Part shown: one piece after another, positions 27,215 through 35,620 of the stretch
Position numbering within the stretch: position 1 is the stretch's first letter
Layout of the letters: each line of letters begins with the position of its first letter
DNA from: Alphaproteobacteria bacterium AO1-B
Lineage (GTDB): Bacteria > Pseudomonadota > Alphaproteobacteria > Rhizobiales > Stappiaceae
Direction of reading: 5' to 3'
Assembly (NCBI GenBank): GCA_001890945.1
Contig: MLAX01000001.1
Coordinates: 1,178,001 to 1,242,000, forward strand
DNA length: 64,000 bases
Notes under the pieces: generated by a model
The model's input: the letters and a program-made list of their open reading frames with translations, nothing else
The model's database searches: none
What the model was told of the DNA's origin: nothing
Position numbers and translations under genes: made by a program

Positions 27215-30200
27215 TTATTCCGCGGCAGATTGATCTGTCCGGCATCGTCCGAGAGCAGCCCGGAGGGCCGCCGGCTTCAGTGGCTTGTTAAAGAATGCGA
27301 TGTCCTTGTCGGCGGCTTCTGTACGCACCGGGCGGCTGCGATCCGCCGTGATTAGGATGGCCGGTATGTGGCTGCCGAATTTCCAGCGCAGTTTCACGAT
27401 CGCTTCGATCCCTGTGCCGTTGTCCAGGTGGTAATCCGCCAGGATCACGTCGGGCGTCAGGTTTTCATGGTTGAGCAGAGCGGCAGCCTGCGTGTCATCG
27501 CAAGCCGTTATGACTTTGCAGTTCCAATTTGTCAGAAGATGGCGCATGCCGGACAGGATGTCGGGTTCGTTGTCGATCGCAACAACGCAAAGCCCATCAA
27601 GCTGGCCTACAATTGGGGCCGGTTGCGGCACCGGTTCGATATCAGGCACGGGCGCGCTTCGTGGCAGTTCGACCGAAAAACAAGACCCTTTTCCCAGCGT
27701 AGAGCGCAGGTTTACTTTGTGATTGAGAACGTGGCTGATCCGCTCAACGATCGACAATCCCAAGCCGAGACCTTTGGCGACGCGCATGCCGTCGTCCAGG
27801 CGATGAAATTCCTGAAAAATGGCTTTCTGCTTGGTTTCAGCGATTCCGAGGCCCGTATCATGCACTTCCACGAACACCCTGTTTTCTCGGACACGGCAGC
27901 CGACCAGCACTTTGCCTTCACCTGTATATTTGATGGCGTTGGAAACGAGATTTTGTAGCAAACGCCGCAAGAGGCGCCGGTCAGATCTGATCGACATGGT
28001 GGTGTGAACGATCCGAAGCTCCAGTCCTTTTTCGGCAGCGATGGGCATGAATTCGAGCTCCAAGCCGCGGATCAACTCGTCTAGCCGGAAGACGGTCGGC
28101 TCCGGTTTCAAGGCTCCTGTATCGAGCCTGGAGATATCCATGACAGCCCCGAGGATGTCCTCAACCGACTCCAGCGCCGACTCCACGTTCTTCACGAGTT
28201 TTCCGTTGTCACCCTCCTGGAGCTTGTCGACCAGAACGGAGGAATAAAGCCGTGCCGCATTCAGAGGCTGCATGATGTCGTGACCGGCGGCGGCCAGGAA
28301 ACGGGTTTTGCCGATGTTGGCCTCTTCGGCCGCACGGGTCGCCTCCACAAGACGGTCGTTAACGTGTGTGAGTTCTTCGGTCCGTTCTCGAACCCGCCGC
28401 TCAAGCGTTTCATTGGCTTTGGCCAAAGCCTCTTCGGCCATCACGCGTTCAGTAATGTCGGTGTAGGTCGTCACAATGCCGCCGTCGGGCATCGGGCTGA
28501 TCCGCACCTCCAGAACCGTGCCGCTTTCAAACAGGCGCTCCTGATAGGTCTCCTGGATGATGACCAGCTTCTCGATCCGGTCTTGCACAATGACTTCAAC
28601 GGGACCGGAACCGTGTTCACCGCGTTCCGCGTTGTATCGGAGGATAGCATCAAGGGTCGTGCCGACCTGTCCATATTCTGCCGGAAGGCCCAGAAGATCC
28701 CGGAACTGACGGTTCCAGCAAATCAGCCGGAAGTCCCGATCAAACACGCCAATGCCCTGTCGCACCTGGTTGAGCGCTGTCTGGAGGAGATCCCGATTGT
28801 GCTGGATCGCCATGGACGCATCGTCCAGCAGCTTCACCGCGCCCTTGGTCGACGGATCATGCCGCTTCAGCATCAAGGTAAGGACGAGACGGGCGGAGGC
28901 GGCACCAATTGCGCTTGCCAGCAGTTGCTCGGAGAACCTTAGAAGGTTCGCATCTGCGATTGTATTTGGTTCGATCGAGATGCCGCGCTCACGTGCAAAT
29001 CTCTGAAATGAGCGCTCTGTTCTTTCTTCACCGAGGTAGCGGGCGACGGTTGCCTGGAGATCTCCAGCGGTAACTGACGTCCGCCAGTAGAGGAAGTTGG
29101 TCGGATTGCGGAGTTCTGACGGTACAAAGACGTTTGCTTGCAGCGTTTCTGAAGGCTGAGGCTTGCGGATCAGCGATCCGGCGATGAACAGAACAACATT
29201 TGCCGCAAGGCTCCAGAGCGTGCCGTGAATGAATGGATCTGCCTCAATACCGAACAAGGATTCCGGCTTAAGCAGGTCAATGCCAAATGGCCCCGTGCTC
29301 ATGATGGTGTCAGAGATCAACCCGGATTGGGCAAAGGTCGGCAACAACAGCGTGTAGGCCCAGAGAAACAGGCCGCCACTCAGACCCGCAATAGCGCCAG
29401 TGGCTGTTGCTCGCCGCCAGTAAAGTCCGCCGAAGAACGCTGGTGCGAATTGGGCAATCGCAGCGAACGACAACAGACCGATGGAAACGAGGGCAGCTGT
29501 ATCTCCCGCAGCCCGATAATAGGCGTAGGCGAGAAGTAAGATACCGAAGATGGCCAGGCGGCGAATTGTGATCAGACGCCGGCTCAAGTCCCGACCGTCG
29601 GTGTTTACGATGTCCTCTTCGCGATGCCCTCTCAGCATCAGCGGGATGACGATGTCATTTGAGATCATGATCGCAAGGGCAACCGCAGCCACAATCACCA
29701 TTGCTGTTGCGGCAGACAAGCCGCCGAGAAAGACGAAGATCGTCAGCCAGTGCTGACCTGCATCCATCGGCAGGGCCAGAACATAGGTGTCCGGATTAAC
29801 GTCCTGCCCAAATCGAAGGAGCCCGGCCGCTGCTATCGGAATAACGAAAAGATTGATCAGGATCAGATAGGCTGGAAACAGCCAGGTTGCGCGTTTCAGT
29901 TCCGCATCGGAGTTGTTCTCCGTCACGGTCACGTGGAATTGGCGCGGCAGCAAAAGAACCGCAAATGCCGACAAGGTCGACATGACAACCCAGTTGCTAA
30001 TCTTGATGGGCTGATCGAAGACCGCGGCAACTTCAGGCGCCTCGGATATTGCACGGATCAGGTCAAAGGGGCCGCCGAACAGCCCGTAGGTGACCCAGAA
30101 ACCGACGGCCAGAAACGCGATCAGCTTGACCACCGCCTCTGCGGCAATCGCGAGCATCAGGCCTTCCTGGTGTTCGGTCGCATCAATGTGCCTGGTCCCG

Positions 30201-30742
30201 AACGCCGAGCTGAAGATCGCCATGCCCAACGCAACCAGAAGCGTCAGATCGGCAAAGCCCGGATAGAGAAACTCCGGCGGTGAAAAAATCGGGCCGACCA
30301 TCGTTGTGATCGACAGGGATACGGCCTTCAGCTGCAAGGCGATGTAGGGGATTACACCGATCACGGCAATCAGGGTCGCCAACGCTGCGACGGACTGGCT
30401 CTTGCCATACCGCGCGCCGATGAAATCGGCGATCGATGTGATGCTTTCCGTTTTGGAGATATGGATAATCCGGCGCAGCAGTGGATAGCCAAGAGCAAAG
30501 ACCAGAAGGGGACCGATATAGATGGTCAGAAACTCAGCGCCGTTTCGGCTAGCGTTGCCGACCGAGCCGAAAAAGGTCCAGGAGGTACAATAGACCGACA
30601 AGGACAGGGCATAGATCATCGGCCGGCCGCCACCGCGCAAACGCTTGGAGCGCCGGGCCATCCGGTCGCCATAACTTGCTATGGCAAACAGCAGCAGGAT
30701 GTACACCGCTGCCGCCAGTATCACGAGCCAGCCATGCAGCAT
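27215..30742 (-). CDS. Sodium/solute symporter fused to PAS-histidine kinase and receiver
   Basis: 1175-residue hybrid sensor. Residues about 1-520 resemble Na+/solute symporters (SSF, PutP-like) with some 12-13 helices, including SLSVYCTSWTFFGSVG. A polar linker leads to a PAS domain (about 680-790, GVFDRDFRLICWNRQFRDLLGLP), a helical stretch, then the kinase core with phospho-His near 819 in AAAGHDIMQPLNAARLY, N-box NLVSNAIKYT, G-boxes and a C-terminal receiver with Asp in VILADYHLDNG. The H-box form HDxxQPLNA is that of the NahK/CbrA-like kinase group. The transporter part may sense or carry a carboxylate or amino acid. It is transcribed divergently from the aminotransferase gene. Confidence 0.88.
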   Translation of the reverse strand: MLHGWLVILAAAVYILLLFAIASYGDRMARRSKRLRGGGRPMIYALSLSVYCTSWTFFGSVGNASRNGAEFLTIYIGPLLVFALGYPLLRRIIHISKTESITSIADFIGARYGKSQSVAALATLIAVIGVIPYIALQLKAVSLSITTMVGPIFSPPEFLYPGFADLTLLVALGMAIFSSAFGTRHIDATEHQEGLMLAIAAEAVVKLIAFLAVGFWVTYGLFGGPFDLIRAISEAPEVAAVFDQPIKISNWVVMSTLSAFAVLLLPRQFHVTVTENNSDAELKRATWLFPAYLILINLFVIPIAAAGLLRFGQDVNPDTYVLALPMDAGQHWLTIFVFLGGLSAATAMVIVAAVALAIMISNDIVIPLMLRGHREEDIVNTDGRDLSRRLITIRRLAIFGILLLAYAYYRAAGDTAALVSIGLLSFAAIAQFAPAFFGGLYWRRATATGAIAGLSGGLFLWAYTLLLPTFAQSGLISDTIMSTGPFGIDLLKPESLFGIEADPFIHGTLWSLAANVVLFIAGSLIRKPQPSETLQANVFVPSELRNPTNFLYWRTSVTAGDLQATVARYLGEERTERSFQRFARERGISIEPNTIADANLLRFSEQLLASAIGAASARLVLTLMLKRHDPSTKGAVKLLDDASMAIQHNRDLLQTALNQVRQGIGVFDRDFRLICWNRQFRDLLGLPAEYGQVGTTLDAILRYNAERGEHGSGPVEVIVQDRIEKLVIIQETYQERLFESGTVLEVRISPMPDGGIVTTYTDITERVMAEEALAKANETLERRVRERTEELTHVNDRLVEATRAAEEANIGKTRFLAAAGHDIMQPLNAARLYSSVLVDKLQEGDNGKLVKNVESALESVEDILGAVMDISRLDTGALKPEPTVFRLDELIRGLELEFMPIAAEKGLELRIVHTTMSIRSDRRLLRRLLQNLVSNAIKYTGEGKVLVGCRVRENRVFVEVHDTGLGIAETKQKAIFQEFHRLDDGMRVAKGLGLGLSIVERISHVLNHKVNLRSTLGKGSCFSVELPRSAPVPDIEPVPQPAPIVGQLDGLCVVAIDNEPDILSGMRHLLTNWNCKVITACDDTQAAALLNHENLTPDVILADYHLDNGTGIEAIVKLRWKFGSHIPAILITADRSRPVRTEAADKDIAFFNKPLKPAALRAALGRCRTDQSAAE

Positions 30743-31021
30743 CGTCTTGCGGTTATCCTCCCGGGCAGTTTTTTGGGGTCAGTTTCAAAGTATGCCGAAT
30801 CTCAGCACATCCCCGTGTTTATTCCGCCTCTTTCGCGATCCGATCACAGCTTGCAGCAGATGTCTATTCGCCATGCGGCGAAGACAGATCTGTCGCTGAA
30901 ACACTCTAGGCAGTCCCGCTATTGATCAGCACCTGTGAAGCAGAGTTCAAATTGTTTCATGAAAACATCGGAAGAATTGCAGGTATGTTGACGGCGGATA
31001 CGGCTACTAAGGACCACACAT

Positions 31022-32194
31022 TTGGCTGCGCTGATTGATACATTGAGCCACGAGGCACGCATGGCGCCGGAGAGCGGCATCGTAGAAGTCTTCAATGCCG
31101 GACAAGGACGTGATGACGTAATTCCTTTGTGGGCGGGGGAAGGGGATCTGCCGACACCCCAGTTCATCTGTGATGCTGCGAAGCAGTCCCTCGAAAACGG
31201 TGAAACCTTCTACACCTACCAGCGCGGCATTCCGGAACTGAGGTCCGCGCTGGCCGGATATCATCAAAGAGTTTTCGGCAAGGCCTTTGCACCTGAGAGG
31301 TTTTTTGTCACCGGTTCCGGCATGCAATCCATTCAACTCGCCATCCAGGCTATTGCATCCTCCGGCGAAGAAGTGTTGGTGCCAACACCAACATGGCCAA
31401 ACATCGAGGCGGCTCTTGGGATCAGAGGCGTAAAACCGGTCTCAGTCCCAATGCGCGAAGTGCCCGAAGGATGGGAATTGGACGTGGATGATCTGGAGGC
31501 TTCGATTACGCCAAAGACCGCTGCGATATTCCTTAATTCCCCCAGCAATCCGACTGGGTGGGTCGCGTCAGAAGAGATGTTGAGACAAGTGCTTGGTCTT
31601 GCCCGTGAGCGCGGACTCTGGATCATTGCGGATGAGATCTACGCACTGTTCTATTATGGCGAGGCAAACCGCGCCCCGTCCTTTTACGACATTGCGGAAG
31701 AGGATGATCAGATCATCTATGTGAACTCCATGTCCAAGAACTGGGCAATGACGGGATGGCGTATTGGCTGGATTTCGGCACCAGAGGCGCTGGGCCAAGT
31801 CTTGGAGAACCTCATTCAATACTCAACGTCCGGCGTCCCGATGTTCAGTCAACGTGCGGCTGTCTCAGCTTTGAATGACGGCCATACGTTTCTCGAGCAG
31901 CAAGTTGCGCTTGCCAAAGAAGGGCGGGATTGCGTGGTTCAGGGGCTTGGAGCATTGAACCGCGTCCGGATCGCGGCCCCTCAAGGCGCGTTTTATTTGT
32001 TCTTTTCCATCGACGGTGTTGACGACACCCGGAAGTTTGCGATGGATTGTGTCCGCGATACCGGTGTGGGTCTTGCACCTGGAACAGCGTTCGGAAACGG
32101 CGGAGAAAACTACATTCGCTTGTGCTTTGCGCGTCAGCGCGCCCATTTGGAAGAAGCTATCCAAAGAATTAGCGTTTGGTTGCCAGAGATTTAG
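31022..32194 (+). CDS. Pyridoxal phosphate-dependent aminotransferase, class I
   Basis: 390-residue fold-type I aminotransferase of the aspartate aminotransferase family. PLP Lys239 lies in NSMSKNWAMTGWRIGW; NSPSNPTGW holds the cofactor-contacting Asn, ADEIYALFYY the Asp and Tyr, and the C-terminal YIRLCFA supplies the substrate-carboxylate Arg. The start is TTG preceded by AAGGA at normal spacing; the next ATG, at 31061, is in frame and still before the domain. The substrate is not determined by sequence. It precedes fixL by 74 bases without an obvious terminator. Confidence 0.83.
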   Translation: MAALIDTLSHEARMAPESGIVEVFNAGQGRDDVIPLWAGEGDLPTPQFICDAAKQSLENGETFYTYQRGIPELRSALAGYHQRVFGKAFAPERFFVTGSGMQSIQLAIQAIASSGEEVLVPTPTWPNIEAALGIRGVKPVSVPMREVPEGWELDVDDLEASITPKTAAIFLNSPSNPTGWVASEEMLRQVLGLARERGLWIIADEIYALFYYGEANRAPSFYDIAEEDDQIIYVNSMSKNWAMTGWRIGWISAPEALGQVLENLIQYSTSGVPMFSQRAAVSALNDGHTFLEQQVALAKEGRDCVVQGLGALNRVRIAAPQGAFYLFFSIDGVDDTRKFAMDCVRDTGVGLAPGTAFGNGGENYIRLCFARQRAHLEEAIQRISVWLPEI

Positions 32195-32268
32195 AACAAA
32201 GACGGGTTGCTGGAGTACGTGAAAATCCGTAAGTCTTGATGGAAGGGCGAGTTCCATCGGGGTGCGGC

Positions 32269-33423
32269 ATGACGGATGACAGCGTGATTGAAAGCGGAGA
32301 AGTTGCCGCGACGATCTCTGACGCCCGTTTGGACAGTGTCTTTAACACTGCTGTTGACGGCATCATCGTCATCAACGCGAAATGCCAAATCCTGGCGTTC
32401 AACAAGGCCTGCGAAAAACTCTTCGGGTATTCAGCAACAGATCTGCTTGGCGAGAATGTCAATCGGATCATGCCGTCCGACTATGCGCACCATCACGACT
32501 CCTACGTACAAAACTATCTGGATACGGGCCACAAGAAGATCATAGGCATCGGCCGGGAGGTCAAAGGCCAACATAAGGACGGGACGGTTTTCCCGTTGGA
32601 ATTGTCGGTCGGCGAGGCGGCGACGTCTGAAGGCCGCCAGTTCATCGGCATCTTGCGGGACTTAAGGCCGCGGAAGCAGATCGAAGAGCGTTTGAGCAAA
32701 GCGCAGTCCCAACTGTTGCACATGACGCGATTAAGTGCGCTCGACGAGATGGGTGCTGCCATTGCTCATGAATTAAACCAGCCGCTCACAGCCATTCTGC
32801 TCTATCTGCAGTCCGTTTCCCGCAAAGCCTCCGCGGACGAACATCTGACACCGGTTATGTTGGACGTCATCTCAAAGGCGGTGAAGGAAGCTGAGCGTGC
32901 CAGCGAAATTATTCAACGCATGCGCCAACTGGTGGAGCGCAAGGATCCGGAGCGCAAAGAAGTCAACGTCGATGAGTTGGTTGCCACCTGTCTGGAAATG
33001 GCAGATTTGGGGGCGATCGACGAACCGTCCATCATGGTCGCCAAAGTTGATAAGAACCTCCCCCCCTTGATGGCCGATCCGGTGCAAATCCGGCAAATTC
33101 TGATCAACCTTCTTCGCAACGCTCGAGAAGCCGTCGCCGGCCAGGTGGAAAGAAAAGTGACCTTGGCGGTTTGCCTTGGTGAGGATTCGCTTGAATTTCG
33201 CGTCCAGGACAACGGACCGGGTGTTTCTGACGAAGTCGCAGACAGTCTCTTCAGGGCATTCAGCGGCGCAAAGCACAAGGGCGTCGGCTTGGGGTTGGCA
33301 ATTTCCAGATCAATCGCGCAAAATCACGGCGGTGACTTGCGCCTCGAACAATCAGCACCGGGTGCAGGAGCGTCGTTTCTTCTGACGCTGCCCGTCACAA
33401 TTGAAGAAACCGGGACGGAATGA
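32269..33423 (+). CDS. fixL: FixL-like PAS sensor histidine kinase
   Basis: 384-residue soluble kinase with one PAS domain (about 18-130) and a HisKA/HATPase core. The kinase H-box is AIAHELNQPLTAILLYL, as in FixL proteins; N-box NLLRNAREAV, G-boxes DNGPGVSD and GVGLGLAISRSI. The PAS domain is clearly FixL-related (HDSYVQNYLDTGHKKIIGIGR), but where heme-binding FixL has the proximal His directly before IIGIGR there is Lys, with a His two residues earlier. Oxygen sensing through a normally ligated heme is therefore uncertain. No membrane segments. ATG 32239 is an alternative start. The stop overlaps a possible fixJ start (ATGA). Confidence 0.83.
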   Translation: MTDDSVIESGEVAATISDARLDSVFNTAVDGIIVINAKCQILAFNKACEKLFGYSATDLLGENVNRIMPSDYAHHHDSYVQNYLDTGHKKIIGIGREVKGQHKDGTVFPLELSVGEAATSEGRQFIGILRDLRPRKQIEERLSKAQSQLLHMTRLSALDEMGAAIAHELNQPLTAILLYLQSVSRKASADEHLTPVMLDVISKAVKEAERASEIIQRMRQLVERKDPERKEVNVDELVATCLEMADLGAIDEPSIMVAKVDKNLPPLMADPVQIRQILINLLRNAREAVAGQVERKVTLAVCLGEDSLEFRVQDNGPGVSDEVADSLFRAFSGAKHKGVGLGLAISRSIAQNHGGDLRLEQSAPGAGASFLLTLPVTIEETGTE

Positions 33424-33461
33424 ACGCGGACGGTCCCGGCTCAGGACAAGGAAGTAAATCG

Positions 33462-34073
33462 ATGAAAGCGAACGCTGATGCCATCTATATCGTAGACGAT
33501 GATGCCGCTGTGCGTGACGCCCTATCCGTTTTGTTCAATATGGAGGGCTTTATCGTTGAAACCTTTACTGATGGTGACGCGTTCGTGCAGTCGGCCAGCA
33601 AAGCCGTTCCTGCCTGTATCATGCTGGATGTTCATATGCCGGGGCGTTCCGGTATCGAAGTTCTAAAGGCGCTTAACGCGGAAAACTATCCCGCGCCGAT
33701 CTTTATCATCTCCGGCCAGGGGGATATTCCGTTGGCGGTGGAGGCGATTCGCAACGGCGCGCACGACTTCATTGAAAAGCCTTTCTCAGCCGAGTCGGTT
33801 CTGGAGCGGGTCCGCGAAGGCATCAACGCCATGAAGCAGCGCCAATCTTCCGATGGTGGAATGCAGTTTGAGGGCGTAGACCTTCTGACCCGCCGGGAGC
33901 TGGAAGTGCTGAAAGAGATCACCGATGGCGCCTCCAACAAGGAAGCTGGCCGGACACTCGGTATCAGCCCGCGCACGGTCGAAGTTCACCGCGCTCGAAT
34001 CATGGAAAAGCTCGGGGCCCGCAATGCGGCCGAGTTGGTCCGTATTGTCCTCGGCCACGGTGCGTCAGGATGA
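33462..34073 (+). CDS. fixJ: FixJ response regulator
   Basis: 203-residue FixJ-type regulator, partner of the kinase just upstream. Receiver (about 6-118) with IVDDDAAVRDAL, phospho-Asp in IMLDVHMPGRSGIE, FIISGQGDI and the Lys in FIEKPFSAE; LuxR-type helix-turn-helix (about 140-200) with LTRRELEVLKEI and ISPRTVEVHRARIMEKL. ATG 33462 is preceded by AAGGAAG; the frame also begins at 33420, overlapping fixL by four bases, which would add 14 residues. Expected to activate fixK and possibly the single receiver gene under low oxygen. Confidence 0.86.
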   Translation: MKANADAIYIVDDDAAVRDALSVLFNMEGFIVETFTDGDAFVQSASKAVPACIMLDVHMPGRSGIEVLKALNAENYPAPIFIISGQGDIPLAVEAIRNGAHDFIEKPFSAESVLERVREGINAMKQRQSSDGGMQFEGVDLLTRRELEVLKEITDGASNKEAGRTLGISPRTVEVHRARIMEKLGARNAAELVRIVLGHGASG

Positions 34074-34153
34074 CAAAAGCGCTTGAAGGCCTCATCAGAT
34101 AAGTAATCACGCGAAAACGTAGTACTGCGTACATCTGATACGGGATTTTTAGC

Positions 34154-34164
34154 GTAGTTTCTCC
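34154..34164 (+). promoter_or_regulatory. Possible FixJ-type site before the lone receiver gene
   Basis: GTAGTTTCTCC lies 43 bases before the GTG of the receiver gene. It resembles the GTAGTTTCCC-like element I recall from FixJ-regulated promoters, and related sequences recur upstream of fixK. Similarity only; no quantitative model was applied. Confidence 0.3.
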
Positions 34165-34206
34165 GAAGGTTTGGCAATTCCGACCAAACCGTGAGGACAT
34201 TGCCGA

Positions 34207-34548
34207 GTGATTGTTCACATTGTCGAAGACGATCGGGCGGTTGCCGACGCACTTTATATAGTGCTTGGTGAGCTGGGTTATCTTCCGACCGTTTACAGTG
34301 ATGGTGAAACTTTTCTGGCCGAAGCGACCATTTCGGCCAACGATATCGTCTTGCTTGACCTCGGACTTCCGGGAATGAGCGGTGTGGATGTTGCCCATCA
34401 ACTGAATTCGCGGGCGAGCGCTCCCCGCATCATCGCGATCTCCGGCAAGACCCGCGCCGGCTTGAACAGACATCTCAGGGATTTGCCCAATATGCCGCTG
34501 TTGAGAAAGCCGCTGTCGATGGAAGCTTTGGCAGAGGCTGTGGCATAA
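34207..34548 (+). CDS. Single-domain receiver protein, FixT-like position
   Basis: 113-residue stand-alone receiver domain with no output module. The phosphorylation set is complete: EDD (7-9), Asp51 in IVLLDLGLPG, Ser in AISGK and Lys in LLRKPL. It starts with GTG directly behind the fixLJ pair and ahead of fixK. In other alphaproteobacteria a receiver-like protein encoded with fixLJ, FixT, inhibits FixL; this gene has the right place and size but lacks the cysteines of the iron-sulfur form described in Caulobacter and keeps the phospho-acceptor. Its function as FixT is an inference. Confidence 0.78.
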   Translation: MIVHIVEDDRAVADALYIVLGELGYLPTVYSDGETFLAEATISANDIVLLDLGLPGMSGVDVAHQLNSRASAPRIIAISGKTRAGLNRHLRDLPNMPLLRKPLSMEALAEAVA

Positions 34549-34638
34549 TCTCCTGCGTCCGAATATCTCATATGTAGTTCTTCTTACGCAGACACCCTAA
34601 TTTCTCCTGCAACATCTGATAGATACAGTTTCTCCTGC
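34549..34638 (+). repeat. Three TCTCCTGC direct repeats upstream of fixK
   Basis: TCTCCTGC occurs at 34549-34556, 34603-34610 and 34631-34638; the last two are extended to AATTTCTCCTGC and AGTTTCTCCTGC. They lie 133-222 bases before the fixK start codon. Regular recurrence of a motif related to GTAGTTTCTCC suggests FixJ binding. Confidence 0.45.
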
Positions 34639-34770
34639 GGTTGGCCGAACGTCGGACGGGACGTTCTGCAGCAACAGTAGAACCACGGCCCTCTCATAAG
34701 AGCGGTCGCCAATTCAACAGTTGCCATGACCGGACTACGCCGCACAGGCCTGTGCGCAGGAGGGATTTAA

Positions 34771-35484
34771 ATGGCTTACTATGAAGCAGATACTTTCGGG
34801 CATGCGGTTGGAACCGGTCGTCCGGTTGCCGAGATGTGTGCATCCAAAGTGACTTCTTTTGAACATTTTGGGGCCAAGCAGGCCCACTACGATACCCACG
34901 CTGTGATCTACTACGAGGGGGATCCGGCGAAGCGGCTCTATGAGTTGGCGAGCGGTACGGTGATGCTTTACAAGCTGCTGCCGGATGGACGCCGTCAGGT
35001 TGTTGAAGTTTTGCGCCCGGGCGATCTGTTTGGACTGTCTGGAGCTGAAGAGAACGATTGCACCGCGGAAACGCTGACGGATGCGAAGGTCAATGAGATC
35101 GATCTGCGGCACGTTGAGAAATCGGCGGATTTGCAGCGGCACCTGACCAAATGCCTGACCAAGCAAATGCGTGTGCTTCATGAACATGCCGTCCTGCTTG
35201 GCCGGAAGTCTGCAGTTGAGCGGGTCGCTAGCTTTCTGATGCATCTGGTTCCGAACCGCGGCGGCCTCGGCTGCACCGGTCCGGTAGACGAGAACAAGGA
35301 CGGTTACGACCTCCAGCTCCACATGACGCGGCAGGAAATCGCAGATTATCTCGGACTGACCATTGAAACTGTCAGCCGTGTGGTCTCGGATATGAAGCGC
35401 CGCGGGATCATCCGTGTGGACCGCTCTGACAAGATCCATCTCAATAAGGTCTGCGGCCTGTGCCAAATGACGGGCATGCACTGA
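34771..35484 (+). CDS. fixK: FixK/FnrL-type CRP-FNR regulator
   Basis: 237-residue CRP/FNR family activator. Cyclic-nucleotide-binding-like beta-roll (about 35-125, with LLPDGRRQVVEVLRPGDLFG), dimer helix and C-terminal winged helix whose recognition helix contains ETVSRVVSDMKRRG; the E-x-x-S-R pattern is that of proteins reading TTGAT-N4-ATCAA. The N-terminal four-cysteine cluster of oxygen-sensing FNR is absent, so this is FixK-like, with control at the level of transcription by FixLJ. A CGLCQMTGMH tail at the C-terminus has two Cys. Start ATG follows GGAGGG. Targets visible in the window are ccoN and hemN. Confidence 0.85.
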   Translation: MAYYEADTFGHAVGTGRPVAEMCASKVTSFEHFGAKQAHYDTHAVIYYEGDPAKRLYELASGTVMLYKLLPDGRRQVVEVLRPGDLFGLSGAEENDCTAETLTDAKVNEIDLRHVEKSADLQRHLTKCLTKQMRVLHEHAVLLGRKSAVERVASFLMHLVPNRGGLGCTGPVDENKDGYDLQLHMTRQEIADYLGLTIETVSRVVSDMKRRGIIRVDRSDKIHLNKVCGLCQMTGMH

Positions 35485-35509
35485 ACACAGTGCGCTAGTC
35501 CAATCAAAC

Positions 35510-35537
35510 AGCCGCGGATCCGTCTGCGGCTTTTTTC
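35510..35537 (+). terminator. Terminator of fixK
   Basis: AGCCGC (35510-35515) pairs with GCGGCT (35526-35531), extended inward by three more pairs including one G-T, and is followed by six T from 35531. Confidence 0.8.
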
Positions 35538-35571
35538 TTTTAAGATTGGTGAAATAAACGCATTTTGCCCC

Positions 35572-35601
35572 TTGAGCCGGACCTATGGTCATACCTTAGA
35601 G
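35572..35601 (+). promoter_or_regulatory. Possible MerR-type promoter with spacer palindrome
   Basis: TTGAGC (35572-35577) and CTTAGA (35596-35601) are 18 bases apart, and the spacer contains the palindrome GACC-TAT-GGTC (35580-35590). A dyad inside an over-long spacer is the hallmark of MerR-controlled promoters, and a MerR-type gene follows 19 bases later. The -10 match is poor. Confidence 0.35.
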
Positions 35602-35620
35602 CGACGCTCAGGAGGTTCTC

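Noticed and set aside
32195..32268. Longer fixL starting at TTG 32236 or ATG 32239
   Set aside because: Neither has a good ribosome site; ATG 32269 gives a start closer to the PAS domain. Kept only as an alternative.
34077..34089. AAAGCGCTTGAAG, partly like the LacI-type operator of the secretion operon
   Set aside because: Lacks the TGTA/TGCA ends and symmetry of the two real copies.
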